Positions 35,808-45,924 of a stretch of DNA of 64,000 nucleotides are shown here, piece after piece. Origin of the DNA: Halomarina oriensis. Its GTDB lineage: Archaea; Halobacteriota; Halobacteria; Halobacteriales; Haloarculaceae. The notes below the pieces were generated by a model that was not told where the DNA came from, did no database searches, and saw nothing but the letters and a program-made list of their open reading frames with translations. The stretch covers positions 62,001 to 126,000 of the forward strand of contig NZ_WSZK01000017.1 in assembly GCF_009791395.1 (NCBI RefSeq), written 5' to 3'. The position numbers and the translations under genes were made by a program. The first letter of the stretch is position 1. The number at the start of each line of letters is the position of its first letter.

Positions 35808-36199
35808 TGACGGGGAATGATCCACTGGCGGCCGCGCTGTCGGAGCTCAACAACGCCGAGAGCGTCGGTCACCTCAACCAGACGGTCCAGCCCGCCTCGA
35901 ACATCATCGGCTCCATCCTCGAGGTCTTCTACGACCGAGGATACGTCGACGGCTTCCAGTTCGTCGACGACGGCAAAGCGGGTCGATTCGAGGTCGAACT
36001 GAAAGGTGCCATCAACGAGTGTGGCCCCGTGAAGCCGCGCTACTCCGCGAAGGCGGACGGCTACGAGAAGTGGGAGAAGCGGTTCCTCCCAGCGCGCGAC
36101 TACGGGACGCTCATCGTCTCCACTTCGGAGGGCATCATGAGCCACTACGAGGCCCGCGAGGCGGGCGTCGGTGGCCAAGTAATCGCCTACGTGTACTGA
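35807..36199 (+). CDS. rps8: 30S ribosomal protein S8 (uS8)
   Basis: 130 residues. NDPLAAALSELNNAESVGHL, PASNIIGSILEVFYDRGYVD and PARDYGTLIVSTSEGIMSHY are the family segments, with the conserved C-terminal GQVIAYVY. It binds helix 21 of 16S rRNA. One-base overlaps with rps14 and rpl6. Confidence 0.98.
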   Translation: MTGNDPLAAALSELNNAESVGHLNQTVQPASNIIGSILEVFYDRGYVDGFQFVDDGKAGRFEVELKGAINECGPVKPRYSAKADGYEKWEKRFLPARDYGTLIVSTSEGIMSHYEAREAGVGGQVIAYVY

Positions 36200-36774
36200 T
36201 GAGAACGCAAATCGAACTTCCGGACGACGTGGACGCGTCGCTCGACCACCTCGACCTGACCGTCGAGGGTCCCAACGGGTCGGTGACGCGCAAGCTGTGG
36301 TTCCCGGACGTGACGGTCTCCGCCGAGGAGATCACCGTCGAAGGCGGTGAGGACGAAGACGACCGACAGGTCGACGGCGTCGTCATCGAGAGCCCGGAGG
36401 AGGACCGCAAGACGGTCGCCACGATGGGCACCTTCGAGAGCCACGTGCGGAACATGGTGTACGGCGTGACCGACGGGTGGGAGTACCAGATGGAGGTCTT
36501 CTACTCGCACTTCCCGATGCAGGTCGAGGTTCAGGGTGGCGACGTCGTCATCTCGAACTTCCTCGGGGAGAAGTCGCCCCGCCGGACCACCATCCACGGT
36601 GACACAGAGGTACAGGTCGACGGCGAGGAACTGACCCTCTCGGGTCCCGACATCGAGGCCGTCGGGCAGACCGCCGCCGACATCGAACAGCTCACGCGCG
36701 TGAACGACAAGGACACCCGCGTGTTCCAGGACGGCGTGTACATCACGCAGAAACCCAGCCGAGGTGAGGCCTGA
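36199..36774 (+). CDS. rpl6: 50S ribosomal protein L6 (uL6)
   Basis: 191 residues. The two L6 repeats are complete: [40 protein letters not shown] and [40 protein letters not shown], with [20 protein letters not shown] near the end. An acidic insertion ([12 protein letters not shown]) in the first repeat makes it about 13 residues longer than other halophile L6 proteins. It sits by the factor-binding site. It overlaps rpl32e by one base. Confidence 0.97.
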   Translation: MRTQIELPDDVDASLDHLDLTVEGPNGSVTRKLWFPDVTVSAEEITVEGGEDEDDRQVDGVVIESPEEDRKTVATMGTFESHVRNMVYGVTDGWEYQMEVFYSHFPMQVEVQGGDVVISNFLGEKSPRRTTIHGDTEVQVDGEELTLSGPDIEAVGQTAADIEQLTRVNDKDTRVFQDGVYITQKPSRGEA

Positions 36775-37733
36775 TGGCGACTCCCGAAACCCTCGAAGAC
36801 ATCGACGGCGTCGGTGACGCCAAAGCAGAGTCGCTCCGCGAGGCCGGCTTCGAGTCCGTCGAGGACGTGCAGGCCGCGACTGCGGAGGAACTGACTTCGG
36901 TCGACGGCATCAGCGAGTCGCTCGCAGAGCGCATCCTCGCCGACGTCTCCGAAATCGACGAGGACAGCGAGGTCGCTGCCTCGAAGGACGAGGAGGAGAC
37001 CGTCGAAGTCGACGACGACGAATCGGAGGGGCCCGCGGACATCGAGGACATCTCCGGTGTCGGCCCGTCGAAGGCCGACGCGCTCCGTGACGCCGGCTAC
37101 GATGCGGTCGACGACATCCGCGCCGCCAGCCAGTCCGACCTCGCGGAGGTCGAGGGCATCGGCAACGCGCTCGCCGCGCGTATCAAGGCCGACGTCGGCG
37201 GCCTCGAAATCCGCGAGGAAGACGAGACCGAGGCGGAGGTCGAAGACGAGGGCGAACCCGAGGACGAGCCCGCCGAGGACGTGGAGACGGAGCTCCAGGC
37301 TCGCGGCCTCGCCGAGAAGACGCCCGAACTCTCCGACGAAGAAGAGCGACTCCTGACCCAGCGCAAACGCGAGGGCAAACCCGCGTTCCGCCGGCAGGAC
37401 TACCACAAGAAGAAGCGCACGCCCGAGTCGTGGCGACGCCCCCGGGGCCAGCTTTCGAAACAGCGCCGCGGTCAGAAGGGCAAGGGGCCGAAGGTCGCCT
37501 CCGGCTTCCGAACGCCGAAGGAGGTCCGCGGTCTGCACCCGAGTGGTTTCGAGGAGGTCCACGTCGAGAACGTGACCGACCTCGAGGGTGTCGACGGCGA
37601 CAGCCAGGCCGTGCGCATCGCCTCCACCGTCGGCGCTCGCAAGCGCGAGCGTATCGAGGAGGAGGCCGAGGAGAGCGAGATTCGCGTCCTCAACCCGACG
37701 TACGTCGAAGTCGAGGTGAACGGAAATGAGTGA
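36774..37733 (+). CDS. rpl32e: 50S ribosomal protein L32e with two helix-hairpin-helix domains
   Basis: 319 residues against about 240 in well-known haloarchaea. The ribosomal core (about 180-319: [80 protein letters not shown]) is normal. The N-terminal part holds two helix-hairpin-helix modules, [20 protein letters not shown] (residues 8-50) and [20 protein letters not shown] (about 88-135), divided and followed by acidic linkers. Other haloarchaea have one. The first copy looks like a duplication. It overlaps rpl19e by eight bases. Confidence 0.96.
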   Translation: MATPETLEDIDGVGDAKAESLREAGFESVEDVQAATAEELTSVDGISESLAERILADVSEIDEDSEVAASKDEEETVEVDDDESEGPADIEDISGVGPSKADALRDAGYDAVDDIRAASQSDLAEVEGIGNALAARIKADVGGLEIREEDETEAEVEDEGEPEDEPAEDVETELQARGLAEKTPELSDEEERLLTQRKREGKPAFRRQDYHKKKRTPESWRRPRGQLSKQRRGQKGKGPKVASGFRTPKEVRGLHPSGFEEVHVENVTDLEGVDGDSQAVRIASTVGARKRERIEEEAEESEIRVLNPTYVEVEVNGNE

Positions 37734-38172
37734 TCTGAGCACCCAGAAACGGCTGGCAGCAGACGAACTCGACGTCGGGAAGAACCGTGTCTGGTTCGAC
37801 CCCGACGCCGGCAGCGACATCGCCGACGCCATCACGCGCGAGGACATCCGCGAACTCATCGCGGACGGCTCCATCGACACGAAGCGTGAGGCGCGTGGCA
37901 ACTCCCGCGGCCGTGCCCGTGAGCGCAACGAGAAACGCGCCTACGGCCACCGCAAGGGCCCCGGCTCCCGCAAGGGACGCAAGGGCGCACGCGACGGGAA
38001 GAAAGACCAGTGGATGCGACGCATCCGCGCACAGCGTCGTCGCCTGCGCGAACTCCGCGACGAGGAAGAGCGACTCGACCGCTCGGAGTACCGTGAAGTG
38101 TACGGTATGGCCTCGGGTGGGGAGTTCGACAGCGTGAACGACCTGGAACGATACGTGGAGAACAACTACTGA
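37726..38172 (+). CDS. rpl19e: 50S ribosomal protein L19e
   Basis: 148 residues. [40 protein letters not shown] and a long basic helix ([40 protein letters not shown]) identify it. The protein stretches along 23S rRNA. The ATG at 37726 overlaps the end of rpl32e, and rpl18 starts after one base. Confidence 0.97.
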   Translation: MSDLSTQKRLAADELDVGKNRVWFDPDAGSDIADAITREDIRELIADGSIDTKREARGNSRGRARERNEKRAYGHRKGPGSRKGRKGARDGKKDQWMRRIRAQRRRLRELRDEEERLDRSEYREVYGMASGGEFDSVNDLERYVENNY

Positions 38173-38173
38173 C

Positions 38174-38728
38174 ATGGCAACCGGACCACGCTACAAAGTG
38201 CCGATGCGGCGACGCCGCGAGGCACGTACGGACTACCATCAGCGGTTGCGCCTGTTGAAATCCGGTCGGGCACGTCTCGTTGCTCGCTCGAGCAACAAGC
38301 ACATCAGGGCGCAGCTGGTGACTACAGGAGACCAGGGAGACAGAACGCTCGCGGCCGCACACTCCGCGGACCTCGCCGAGTTCGGCTGGGAGGCACCGAC
38401 GGGCAACCTGCCCGCCGCGTACCTCACCGGCTTCCTCGCGGGCAAGCGCGCGCTCGCCGAGGGTATCGAGGACGCCGTCCTCGACATCGGGCTGAACACC
38501 GCGACGCCCGGCAGCAAGGTGTTCGCCGTGCAGGAGGGGGCCATCGACGCCGGCCTCCAGGTCCCGCACAACGACGACGTGTTCGCCGACTGGGAACGGA
38601 CCCGTGGCGACCACATCGCCGAGTACGCGGAGCAGTTGGACGACCCGCTCTACAGCGGCGACTTCGACGCGACCGACCTACCGGACCACTTCGATGAAGT
38701 ACGAGAACGCATGGAGGACGAACTATGA
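38174..38728 (+). CDS. rpl18: 50S ribosomal protein L18 (uL18)
   Basis: 184 residues. [60 protein letters not shown], and the archaeal C-terminal extension [20 protein letters not shown]. It binds 5S rRNA with L5. It overlaps rps5 by four bases. Confidence 0.98.
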   Translation: MATGPRYKVPMRRRREARTDYHQRLRLLKSGRARLVARSSNKHIRAQLVTTGDQGDRTLAAAHSADLAEFGWEAPTGNLPAAYLTGFLAGKRALAEGIEDAVLDIGLNTATPGSKVFAVQEGAIDAGLQVPHNDDVFADWERTRGDHIAEYAEQLDDPLYSGDFDATDLPDHFDEVRERMEDEL

Positions 38729-39357
38729 GTAACGGCTGGGAACCGAAGACACGACTCGGACGCCAGGTGCTCGACGGCGACATCACGACGATGCGCGAGG
38801 CCCTCGACTCGGGCCTCCCGCTCCGTGAGGCCGAAGTCGTCGACCGCCTGCTGCCGGACCTCGAGGACAACGTCCTCGACATCAACATGGTCCAGCGCAT
38901 GACCGACTCCGGCCGCCGGGTGAAGTTCCGGTGTTCGGTCGTCGTGGGCAACCGCGACGGCTTCGTCGGCTACGCCGAGGGTCGTGACGACCAGGTCGGT
39001 GGCGCCATCCAGAAGGCCATCGGCATCGCGAAGCTCAACATCATCGACGTCTCCCGTGGCTGTGGCTCGTGGGAGTGTGGCTGTGGGCGACCCCACACCG
39101 TCGCACTGCGCACGACCGGCAAGGCCGGGAGCGTCGAGGTCGAACTCCAGCCCGCACCACGTGGGCTGGGGCTGGCGGGCGGGGAGACCGTCCGCTCGGT
39201 GCTCGAACTCGCCGGTATCGAGGACATCTGGACCCGCTCGTCGGGGCAGACCCGGACGACGGTCAACTTCGCCAAGGCGACGTTCAACGCGCTCCGGAAC
39301 ACGGCCGAAGCCCGTGTCCCCCAGCGCGCCGCCGAGAAGCGTGAGGTGATCGAATGA
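38725..39357 (+). CDS. rps5: 30S ribosomal protein S5 (uS5)
   Basis: 210 residues. The double-stranded-RNA-binding-like N-domain is [40 protein letters not shown], and the C-domain holds [49 protein letters not shown] carries cysteines that may bind zinc, as in other archaeal S5. It is important for decoding accuracy. It overlaps rpl30 by four bases. Confidence 0.98.
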   Translation: MSNGWEPKTRLGRQVLDGDITTMREALDSGLPLREAEVVDRLLPDLEDNVLDINMVQRMTDSGRRVKFRCSVVVGNRDGFVGYAEGRDDQVGGAIQKAIGIAKLNIIDVSRGCGSWECGCGRPHTVALRTTGKAGSVEVELQPAPRGLGLAGGETVRSVLELAGIEDIWTRSSGQTRTTVNFAKATFNALRNTAEARVPQRAAEKREVIE

Positions 39358-39818
39358 GGGCGCTCGTGCAGGTTCGCGGCGAGGTCGACATGAGCTACGA
39401 GGTGCAAGACACCATCGACATGCTCAACCTCGGTCGCGTCAACCACTGCGTCCTCGTCCCGGACACCGACACGTACCGCGGCATGGTCACGAAGGTCAAC
39501 GACTGGGTCGCTCACGGCGAGCCCAGCGAGGACGTCGTGGCGACGCTCATCGAGACGCGCGCCGAACCCGCCAAGGGTGACGGCGACATCACCGACGAGT
39601 GGGTCGCGGAGAACACCGACTACGACAGCATCGACGCGCTGGCAGCGGCGCTCGTGAGCGAGGAGACGACCCTGCGAGAGCAGGGCCTCTCGCCCACGCT
39701 CCGTCTGCACCCGCCTCGTGGCGGTCACGACGGCATCAAACACCCCACGAAGGAGGGTGGCCAGCTCGGCAAACACAGCACCGAGGAGATAGACAGCCTC
39801 CTCACCCAGATGCGATGA
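39354..39818 (+). CDS. rpl30: 50S ribosomal protein L30 (uL30)
   Basis: 154 residues, the long archaeal/eukaryotic L7-like form. [60 protein letters not shown] and the C-terminal [20 protein letters not shown] identify it. It overlaps rpl15 by four bases. Confidence 0.97.
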   Translation: MRALVQVRGEVDMSYEVQDTIDMLNLGRVNHCVLVPDTDTYRGMVTKVNDWVAHGEPSEDVVATLIETRAEPAKGDGDITDEWVAENTDYDSIDALAAALVSEETTLREQGLSPTLRLHPPRGGHDGIKHPTKEGGQLGKHSTEEIDSLLTQMR

Positions 39819-40306
39819 CGAGCAAGAAACGACGACAGCGTGGCTCGCGCACGCACGGCGGCGGCACCCACAAGAACCGGCGCGGAGCCGGGAACCGCGG
39901 TGGCCGTGGTCGCGCCGGTCGCGCCAAACACGAGTTCCACAACTACGAACCGCTCGGCAAACACGGGTTCGACCGCCCGGAGAAGGCCAAGGAGTCGGTC
40001 GCGACCATCTCCCTGCAGAAACTCGACGAGGACATCGCCCTATTCGCCGCCGAGGGCCTCGCCGAGGAGACCGACGACGGCTACACGCTCGACGCACGTG
40101 ACGTCGTCGACCCGGCCGCGGAGGTCGACTACGTGAAGGTGCTGGGCGCGAACCAGCTCCACAGCACGCTCGACGTGACGGCCGACGCGTTCTCCGAGAG
40201 CGCCGTCGACCTCATCGAGTCCGAGGGTGGCGAAGCGGTCCTCACCGAGCGTGGCGAGGAGCGACTCGCCGAGATGGAAGACGACGACGACGAAGACGAC
40301 GACTGA
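39815..40306 (+). CDS. rpl15: 50S ribosomal protein L15 (uL15)
   Basis: 163 residues. The Gly/Arg-rich N-terminus that enters rRNA (SRTHGGGTHKNRRGAGNRGG, RGRAGRAKHEFHNYEPLGKH) and HSTLDVTADAFSESAVDLIE in the globular half are the signature. The end is poly-acidic (EDDDDEDDD). It is the last ribosomal gene; a 215-base gap then precedes secY. Confidence 0.97.
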   Translation: MTSKKRRQRGSRTHGGGTHKNRRGAGNRGGRGRAGRAKHEFHNYEPLGKHGFDRPEKAKESVATISLQKLDEDIALFAAEGLAEETDDGYTLDARDVVDPAAEVDYVKVLGANQLHSTLDVTADAFSESAVDLIESEGGEAVLTERGEERLAEMEDDDDEDDD

Positions 40307-40521
40307 GTCGTCCGCTCGACCCGATTCGCTTTCTTCGGCCATCGACCGGGGAGCGACGGCGCTGGACCGTCGTTCACCGCCGGGCCGTCCGTCCACACTG
40401 AGTGATACGTCCTCGCACACCCGCCGGTCCAGAACTGCACGACGGCGGGGCGACGAGGCGTGACATGGCTACGAAGTGAGTCGAAGGACATACATGGGCC
40501 CAAAGGTTAGCCTGCGTCAGA
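40307..40521. other. Gap between rpl15 and secY
   Basis: 215 bases with no gene. It likely holds the end of the ribosomal transcript and a secY promoter. I see no poly-T terminator and no strong TATA element, so read-through from the operon into secY is equally likely. Confidence 0.35.
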
Positions 40522-42000
40522 ATGAGTTGGAAGGAGACCGCCGCACCCGTACTCACGCGGATGCCCACCGTGTCCCGCCCGGAGGGTCACGTCCCGTTCA
40601 GGCGCAAACTGACCTGGACGGGGGGCGTCCTCGTGCTGTACTTTTTCCTGACGAACGTCGTCGTCTTCGGGTTACAGGGTGTCGGTACCGACGCTTTCGG
40701 GCAGTTCAGAACTATCCTCGCCGGCGGGCAGGGGAGCATCCTCCAGTTGGGTATCGGTCCCATCGTCACCGCGAGCATCGTCCTCCAGTTGCTCGGCGGG
40801 GCGGACCTCCTCGGTCTCGACACGAACGACCCGCGTGACCAGGCGCTGTATCAGGGCCTCCAGAAGCTCCTGGTCGTCGTGATGATCTTCCTGACGGGGA
40901 TCCCGCTGGTGTTCTTCGGGAACTTCCTACCCGCGAGCCCGCAGCTCGCCCAGCAGCTCGGCGTCCCGCTCGTCGGCGTCAGCTGGCTCATCTTCGCGCA
41001 GATCGCTATCGGCGGTATCCTCATCCTCTTCATGGACGAGGTCATCTCGAAGTGGGGGGTCGGCTCCGGTGTCGGCCTGTTCATCGTCGCGGGCGTGAGC
41101 CAGCGACTCATCGGCGGGTTCTTCGGCTGGTCGGGTCTCACGAACCGCACCGGCTTCTTCGAGGCGTGGGCCAACATCCTCATGGGGAACACCGAGACGC
41201 CGGCGCTGTTCAGCTTCGAGGGACTGCAGTTCATCTTCGGCTCCGGCGGTGGCCAGCTGCTCGCGCTCATCACGACGCTGCTCATCTTCGGTATCGTCGT
41301 CTACGCCGAGTCCGTCCGCGTCGAGATTCCGCTCAGCCACGCGAAGGTCCGTGGCGCACGCGGACGCTTCCCCGTGAAGCTCATCTACGCGAGCGTCCTG
41401 CCGATGATTCTCGTCCGCGCGCTGCAGGCGAACATCCAGTTCCTCGGACGCATCCTCCGGTCGCAACTCGGGTCGGGGATGCCCAACTGGCTCGGTGAGT
41501 ACCAGCAGACCCAGCAAGGGTTCGTCCCGACGGATGGACTGTTCTACTACTTCGCACCCATCTACACGCCACAGGACTGGGTCGGGGCCATCGGGACGGA
41601 CACCCTCGACATCCTGCTCCGTATCGGCGTCGACCTGACGTTCATGGTCATCGGCGGGGCCATCTTCGCGGTGTTCTGGGTCGAGACCTCCGGCATGGGA
41701 CCGGACGCCACCGCCCAGCAGATACAGAACTCCGGGATGCAGATCCCCGGCTTCCGGAAGAACCCGCAGGTCATGGAGAAGGTGCTCGCCCGATACATCC
41801 CGCAGGTGACGGTCATCGGCGGTGCGCTCGTCGGTCTGCTCGCCGTCGCGGCGAACATGCTCGGCACCATCGGCACCGTCTCCGGGACGGGCCTGCTGCT
41901 GACGGTCTCCATCACGTACAAACTGTACGAGGAGATCGCCGAGGAGCAGTTGATGGAGATGCACCCGATGATGCGACAGGTGTTCGGCAGCGCCGACTGA
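40522..42000 (+). CDS. secY: Preprotein translocase subunit SecY
   Basis: 492 residues with ten membrane segments, the channel of the Sec translocon. Seen: GHVPFRRKLTWTGGVLVLYF at the N-terminus, GILQLGIGPIVTASIVLQLL-like (QGSILQLGIGPIVTASIVLQ), NDPRDQALYQGLQKLLVVVM, EVISKWGVGSGVGLFIVAGV, YAESVRVEIPLSHAKVRGAR (cytosolic loop that contacts the ribosome), FPVKLIYASVLPMILVRALQ and VIGGALVGLLAVAANMLGTI. It is placed directly after the ribosomal block as in other archaea. Confidence 0.98.
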   Translation: MSWKETAAPVLTRMPTVSRPEGHVPFRRKLTWTGGVLVLYFFLTNVVVFGLQGVGTDAFGQFRTILAGGQGSILQLGIGPIVTASIVLQLLGGADLLGLDTNDPRDQALYQGLQKLLVVVMIFLTGIPLVFFGNFLPASPQLAQQLGVPLVGVSWLIFAQIAIGGILILFMDEVISKWGVGSGVGLFIVAGVSQRLIGGFFGWSGLTNRTGFFEAWANILMGNTETPALFSFEGLQFIFGSGGGQLLALITTLLIFGIVVYAESVRVEIPLSHAKVRGARGRFPVKLIYASVLPMILVRALQANIQFLGRILRSQLGSGMPNWLGEYQQTQQGFVPTDGLFYYFAPIYTPQDWVGAIGTDTLDILLRIGVDLTFMVIGGAIFAVFWVETSGMGPDATAQQIQNSGMQIPGFRKNPQVMEKVLARYIPQVTVIGGALVGLLAVAANMLGTIGTVSGTGLLLTVSITYKLYEEIAEEQLMEMHPMMRQVFGSAD

Positions 42001-42151
42001 CGTCCCGTCGGCACTCGTCTCGCATCGACTCGTCGACCGACCGTTCTCGGTCGGCCGGTCGCGCGGTGAGTTCCGTCCGTGCGAACGGGTTCTCGAAAGA
42101 GTATAGCCGGGGCGGGGGAAAGCAGGTGCAACGACCCACGACAGTCACGAT

Positions 42152-44389
42152 ATGAACGAACACGTATCCGTCTTCGACAGGTGGGGGAGAGAGAGTCACC
42201 ACTACGAGCGGTACACGTCGAACGCGGTCGACCGGCTAGCGGACGACGACGACGTCCAGGCGGCGAAAGCGGAGTGGGAAGCTTTCTTCGTCGGGAGTCA
42301 CGGTGACGTCTTCGACGGACTCGCGGTCGAGGACCCGCGCACTCGCCTGTTCGTCGACGCGCTCTACTACGACTTCGTCGTCGACGGTATCGTCGAGTTC
42401 GCCGAACGCGAGTTCGACTTCGAACTCGTCAATCGGGAGGCGAACTACAACACGGACGCCCTCTCCGTCGACTTCCAGCAGCTTCACCGGGCGGTCGTCG
42501 ACGTCGACGCCACCGAGTGGGACGTCGGTGCGTCTCTCACGCGTGCGGACCTGCTGACCGGGGACGTCGAGTTCCTCCGGCGACTCTACGAACGCATCGT
42601 CCCCCGCGACCTGCGCCTGCAACTCGGCGAGTACTACACGCCACGGGGGGTGGCCGAACTGTCCGTGGCCGAACTCGACGTCGCCGACTACCGGTCGGAG
42701 ACGTTCTTCGACCCCGGATGCGGTTCGGGCGTCTTCCTCGCCACGTGTATCGACGCGAAACGCGACGCGCTCGGCGGAACGCTCGGTCCGGAGGCGCTCG
42801 TGGACGTCGTCACGAACACGGTGTTCGGTGTCGACCTGAACCCCGTCGCCGTCAAGAGCGCCAAACTCGGCTACCTCCTCTCGTTGCTGCCGGTGCTCGA
42901 CGAGGCGGACGTCGACCGACTGGAGCTCCCGGTGTTCCTCACCGACTCGCTCGGACTGATGAGAGACGACGAGATTCGGTTCGGCGGCGAGACGCTCGAC
43001 CTGCGCGTCGACCACCTGGTCGGGAACCCGCCGTGGCTCACGTGGGGGAACCTCTCCGAATCGGTTCGAGACGCCTGGCGCGAGCGGTACGTCGACCGGT
43101 TGAACCTGCTCCCACACGACGGGGCCGAAGCCAGACTGGGATACGCCAACGACGACGTCTCCGTCCCGTTCGTCTGGGTCTGCATCCACCGCTATCTCGC
43201 CGAGGACGGCGACGCGAGTTTCGTCCTGAAACGCGACATCGTGAAGGGGCCAGCCGGGCGACTGCTCAGGAGCCAGCGAGTGAACTCGCGTCCGGTCGCG
43301 GTGACGCACATCCACGACTTCACCGACCTGCGCCCCTTCGGCGACGAAGTGGGTGCGCACGCGTCGGTCTACACTCTGCGTGCCGACACCGCCCCCACGT
43401 TCCCCATCGACGCCGACACGTGGCGACGAGCGGACGGCGACCCGGAGTTCTCCTCGGCCGCCGCGATGCGAGAGACGCTGCCCCACGAGGAGACGCCGAT
43501 GGTCCCGGTCGAGGCCGACGACCCGTCGTCCCCGTGGCTCAGGGCGGACGCCGAACGACGGGCGCTCGGGGAGTGTGCTCACGACATTCGACACGGGCTG
43601 AAAGACGACGCGAAGGACGTCTACAGCCTCGACCGGAGCCGCCTCGACGAACTGGAACACGACCACGTCTACCCGTATCTACGGTCGAAACACGTCGTGA
43701 AGTACGGGCTGTTCGGCCACGACCTCCACCTCGTCCCGATGGCGAAGGCCAACGAGGACAACGAGGCCGAACTCCGAAACGGCTGCCCGAAGACCTACGA
43801 GTATCTCGACTCGCGTCGGGAGGCCCTCGAAGACCGGGCGTCGACGTGGCTACAGAGCGGGACGTTCTACAACGTGTTCGGACTGGGCGAGTACACCTGG
43901 TCGGACTACAAGGTGGTCTGGTGTCGGCTCGGGTTCAAGCCGCACTTCGCCGTCGTCGGCACCGTCGACGACGAGACGCTCGGGGAGAAACCGGTCGTCC
44001 CCGGCGACCACTTCATGTTCATCTCGACGGACGACGAGTACGAGGCACACTTCCTCTGTGGCCTGCTCAACTCGGCCGTCTACCAGCGGTCGCTTCGCGG
44101 TATCGCCTCCCGAGGAAAGGCTAGCCTCTCGAAGACCGTCGTCTCCAGGCTCGAACTCCCGGCCTACGAGGAGACCGAGGAGAGTCGACGACTCGCCGAA
44201 CTCTCGATGGCGGCTCACGACATCGTCCCGCGATACATCGACGTCAGCAAACGGGCGTACAACGAGCGGACTGTCGAGGAGTTAGCGACGGTTCAGGCCG
44301 ACATCGACGAACTGGTCGAGTCGATGCTGTCGGAGGGGTCGTCGGGTCCCGCGACCGGACGCCGTCCCCTCGCCTCCATCGACCCGTAA
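42152..44389 (+). CDS. Solitary N6-adenine-type DNA methyltransferase (Eco57I-like domain)
   Basis: 745 residues. The catalytic part starts near residue 165 with LRLQLGEYYTPRGVAELSVA, then FFDPGCGSGVFLATCIDAKR (SAM-binding motif I), VFGVDLNPVAVKSAKLGYLL and NPPWLTW (motif IV). KRDIVKGPAGRLLRSQRV and HIHDFTDLRPFGDEVGAHAS follow. The last third, with GDHFMFISTDDEYEAHFLCG, LLNSAVYQRSLRGIASRGKA and SLSKTVVSRLELPAYEETEE, looks like a target-recognition domain of the type IIG/type I family. The N-terminal 150 residues show no clear nuclease motif. No restriction or specificity gene lies nearby, so it is an orphan methyltransferase, probably epigenetic or an incomplete RM remnant. Confidence 0.85.
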   Translation: MNEHVSVFDRWGRESHHYERYTSNAVDRLADDDDVQAAKAEWEAFFVGSHGDVFDGLAVEDPRTRLFVDALYYDFVVDGIVEFAEREFDFELVNREANYNTDALSVDFQQLHRAVVDVDATEWDVGASLTRADLLTGDVEFLRRLYERIVPRDLRLQLGEYYTPRGVAELSVAELDVADYRSETFFDPGCGSGVFLATCIDAKRDALGGTLGPEALVDVVTNTVFGVDLNPVAVKSAKLGYLLSLLPVLDEADVDRLELPVFLTDSLGLMRDDEIRFGGETLDLRVDHLVGNPPWLTWGNLSESVRDAWRERYVDRLNLLPHDGAEARLGYANDDVSVPFVWVCIHRYLAEDGDASFVLKRDIVKGPAGRLLRSQRVNSRPVAVTHIHDFTDLRPFGDEVGAHASVYTLRADTAPTFPIDADTWRRADGDPEFSSAAAMRETLPHEETPMVPVEADDPSSPWLRADAERRALGECAHDIRHGLKDDAKDVYSLDRSRLDELEHDHVYPYLRSKHVVKYGLFGHDLHLVPMAKANEDNEAELRNGCPKTYEYLDSRREALEDRASTWLQSGTFYNVFGLGEYTWSDYKVVWCRLGFKPHFAVVGTVDDETLGEKPVVPGDHFMFISTDDEYEAHFLCGLLNSAVYQRSLRGIASRGKASLSKTVVSRLELPAYEETEESRRLAELSMAAHDIVPRYIDVSKRAYNERTVEELATVQADIDELVESMLSEGSSGPATGRRPLASIDP

Positions 44390-44513
44390 CCGGGCCACGT
44401 CCGGGTCCGGCGGCGGCACGAACCGGCGGCGTGTCCGACCGGACGAACACGACCTTGCTGGTGGCGGCAGGTCACGGGGGGTGACACTCCCGAGACCGGA
44501 CGGCAGCGCGACA

Positions 44514-44521
44514 GGATTATC
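44514..44521 (+). promoter_or_regulatory. TATA element for the AI-2E-type gene
   Basis: GGATTATC lies 24-31 bases upstream of the ATG at 44545, fitting a leaderless start. Confidence 0.45.
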
Positions 44522-44544
44522 GTTCGGGAACGGCCAGTAGAGAC

Positions 44545-45789
44545 ATGAGTGGGCGAATACGAACTATCGACGGCGTCTCCGGCCGTATCGACCGCGAGCG
44601 ACTGACCCTCTGGGTCGTCGCCGTGGTGCTCGCCGTCTCGCTCGCGTTCGTCGCCTGGCGCTACGTCGGGACATTCGTCTTCGGACTGTTCGTCTACTAC
44701 GCGACACGACCGGTGATGGAGCGGGTGTGTGAGTACGTCGCCTCGCGGACCGTCGCCGCTGCCGTCGCCCTGCTTGTGTTCGTCGTCCCGTCGCTGCTGC
44801 TGTTCGCGTACACGCTCGCCGTCGCGTTGATGGAGCTATCGACGTTCCTGACCTCCGACCGGACCAGCGCTGCCCTCTCGTTTCTCGAACCGTACCTCCC
44901 CGTCTCGCTGGTCGCCGGCGGCGTCGAGGCGTTCGTGACCGTCGTCGTCGCCGACCCCAGCAGACTGGAGGAGTTGACGACCAACGGGACGCTCGGCGGT
45001 GTCGTCGACGCCACGCTCGGGTCGCTCGGTCTGCTGGGGAACGCCGGCCTCCACGCGTTCGTCGTCGTCGTGCTCTCTTTCTACCTGCTGCGTGATGACT
45101 ACCGCATCGTGGCGTGGGCACGGGGGACGTTCGTCCGCGAGGACAGCGTCGTCGAGCGGTACGTCGCCGTCGTCGACGAGGACCTGCGGAGCATCTACTT
45201 CGGGAACATCGTCAACGCGGCGTTCACGGGCCTGCTCGCGGCGGTCGTGTTCAACCTGCTCAACCTCGTCGCGCCGGCGGGCGTGACGATTCCACAGCCG
45301 ACGCTGTTCGGCCTGCTCGCGGGCGTCGCCAGCCTCATCCCCGTCGTCGGTATCAAACTCGTCTGGGTGCCCCTCGCACTCGTACTGGCGGTCGTCTCCG
45401 TGACGACGGCTCCGACGACGCTCTGGTTCGTCGCGGTGTTCTCGCTGGTCTCAGTCGTCGTCGTCGACTGGATTCCCGACCAGTTGCTCCGGCCGTTCGT
45501 CAGCGGGCGGAACGTCCACATCGGGGCCATCATGCTCGCGTACATCTTCGGTCCGCTGCTGTTCGGCTGGTACGGCATCTTCCTCGGCCCGCTCGTCCTC
45601 GTCCTCGGCTTCGAGTTCGCCCGCGTCGTCGCGCCGTGGCTGGCCGACCCGACGTGGACCGGCCCCGGACGCGTCGACCGCTCGTCTTCGCCGCCTCCCG
45701 ACGAGCCGACGGTCCACGTCGACCCCGAGGCGACCGGGCCGAGGACCGCTCCCGACGACCCGGTCGGTCCCGACACCTCCGAGTCCTGA
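44545..45789 (+). CDS. AI-2E family transporter
   Basis: 414 residues with about eight membrane segments and the family layout: an N-terminal pair (LWVVAVVLAVSLAFVAWRYV, FVFGLFVYYATRPVMERVCE), TVAAAVALLVFVVPSLLLFA, a soluble middle, YFGNIVNAAFTGLLAAVVFN, LFGLLAGVASLIPVVGIKLV (the conserved P-x-x-G loop), and FLGPLVLVLGFEFARVVAPW. Members export or exchange quorum-signal or sodium/proton substrates, and the natural substrate here is unknown. The tail (45 residues) is Pro/Asp-rich. Confidence 0.85.
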   Translation: MSGRIRTIDGVSGRIDRERLTLWVVAVVLAVSLAFVAWRYVGTFVFGLFVYYATRPVMERVCEYVASRTVAAAVALLVFVVPSLLLFAYTLAVALMELSTFLTSDRTSAALSFLEPYLPVSLVAGGVEAFVTVVVADPSRLEELTTNGTLGGVVDATLGSLGLLGNAGLHAFVVVVLSFYLLRDDYRIVAWARGTFVREDSVVERYVAVVDEDLRSIYFGNIVNAAFTGLLAAVVFNLLNLVAPAGVTIPQPTLFGLLAGVASLIPVVGIKLVWVPLALVLAVVSVTTAPTTLWFVAVFSLVSVVVVDWIPDQLLRPFVSGRNVHIGAIMLAYIFGPLLFGWYGIFLGPLVLVLGFEFARVVAPWLADPTWTGPGRVDRSSSPPPDEPTVHVDPEATGPRTAPDDPVGPDTSES

Positions 45790-45924
45790 GTGGAATCCCG
45801 CCGACCGGTCGTGACGTACCGGGCCGTCGTCGCAGGATAGATGTCGCCGACAGCCGCTACCGAGGGGGACGCTCGTCGCACTCGTGTGGACGCTCGGCAA
45901 GCGCGTCGACGTCCGGAGTCCCGT

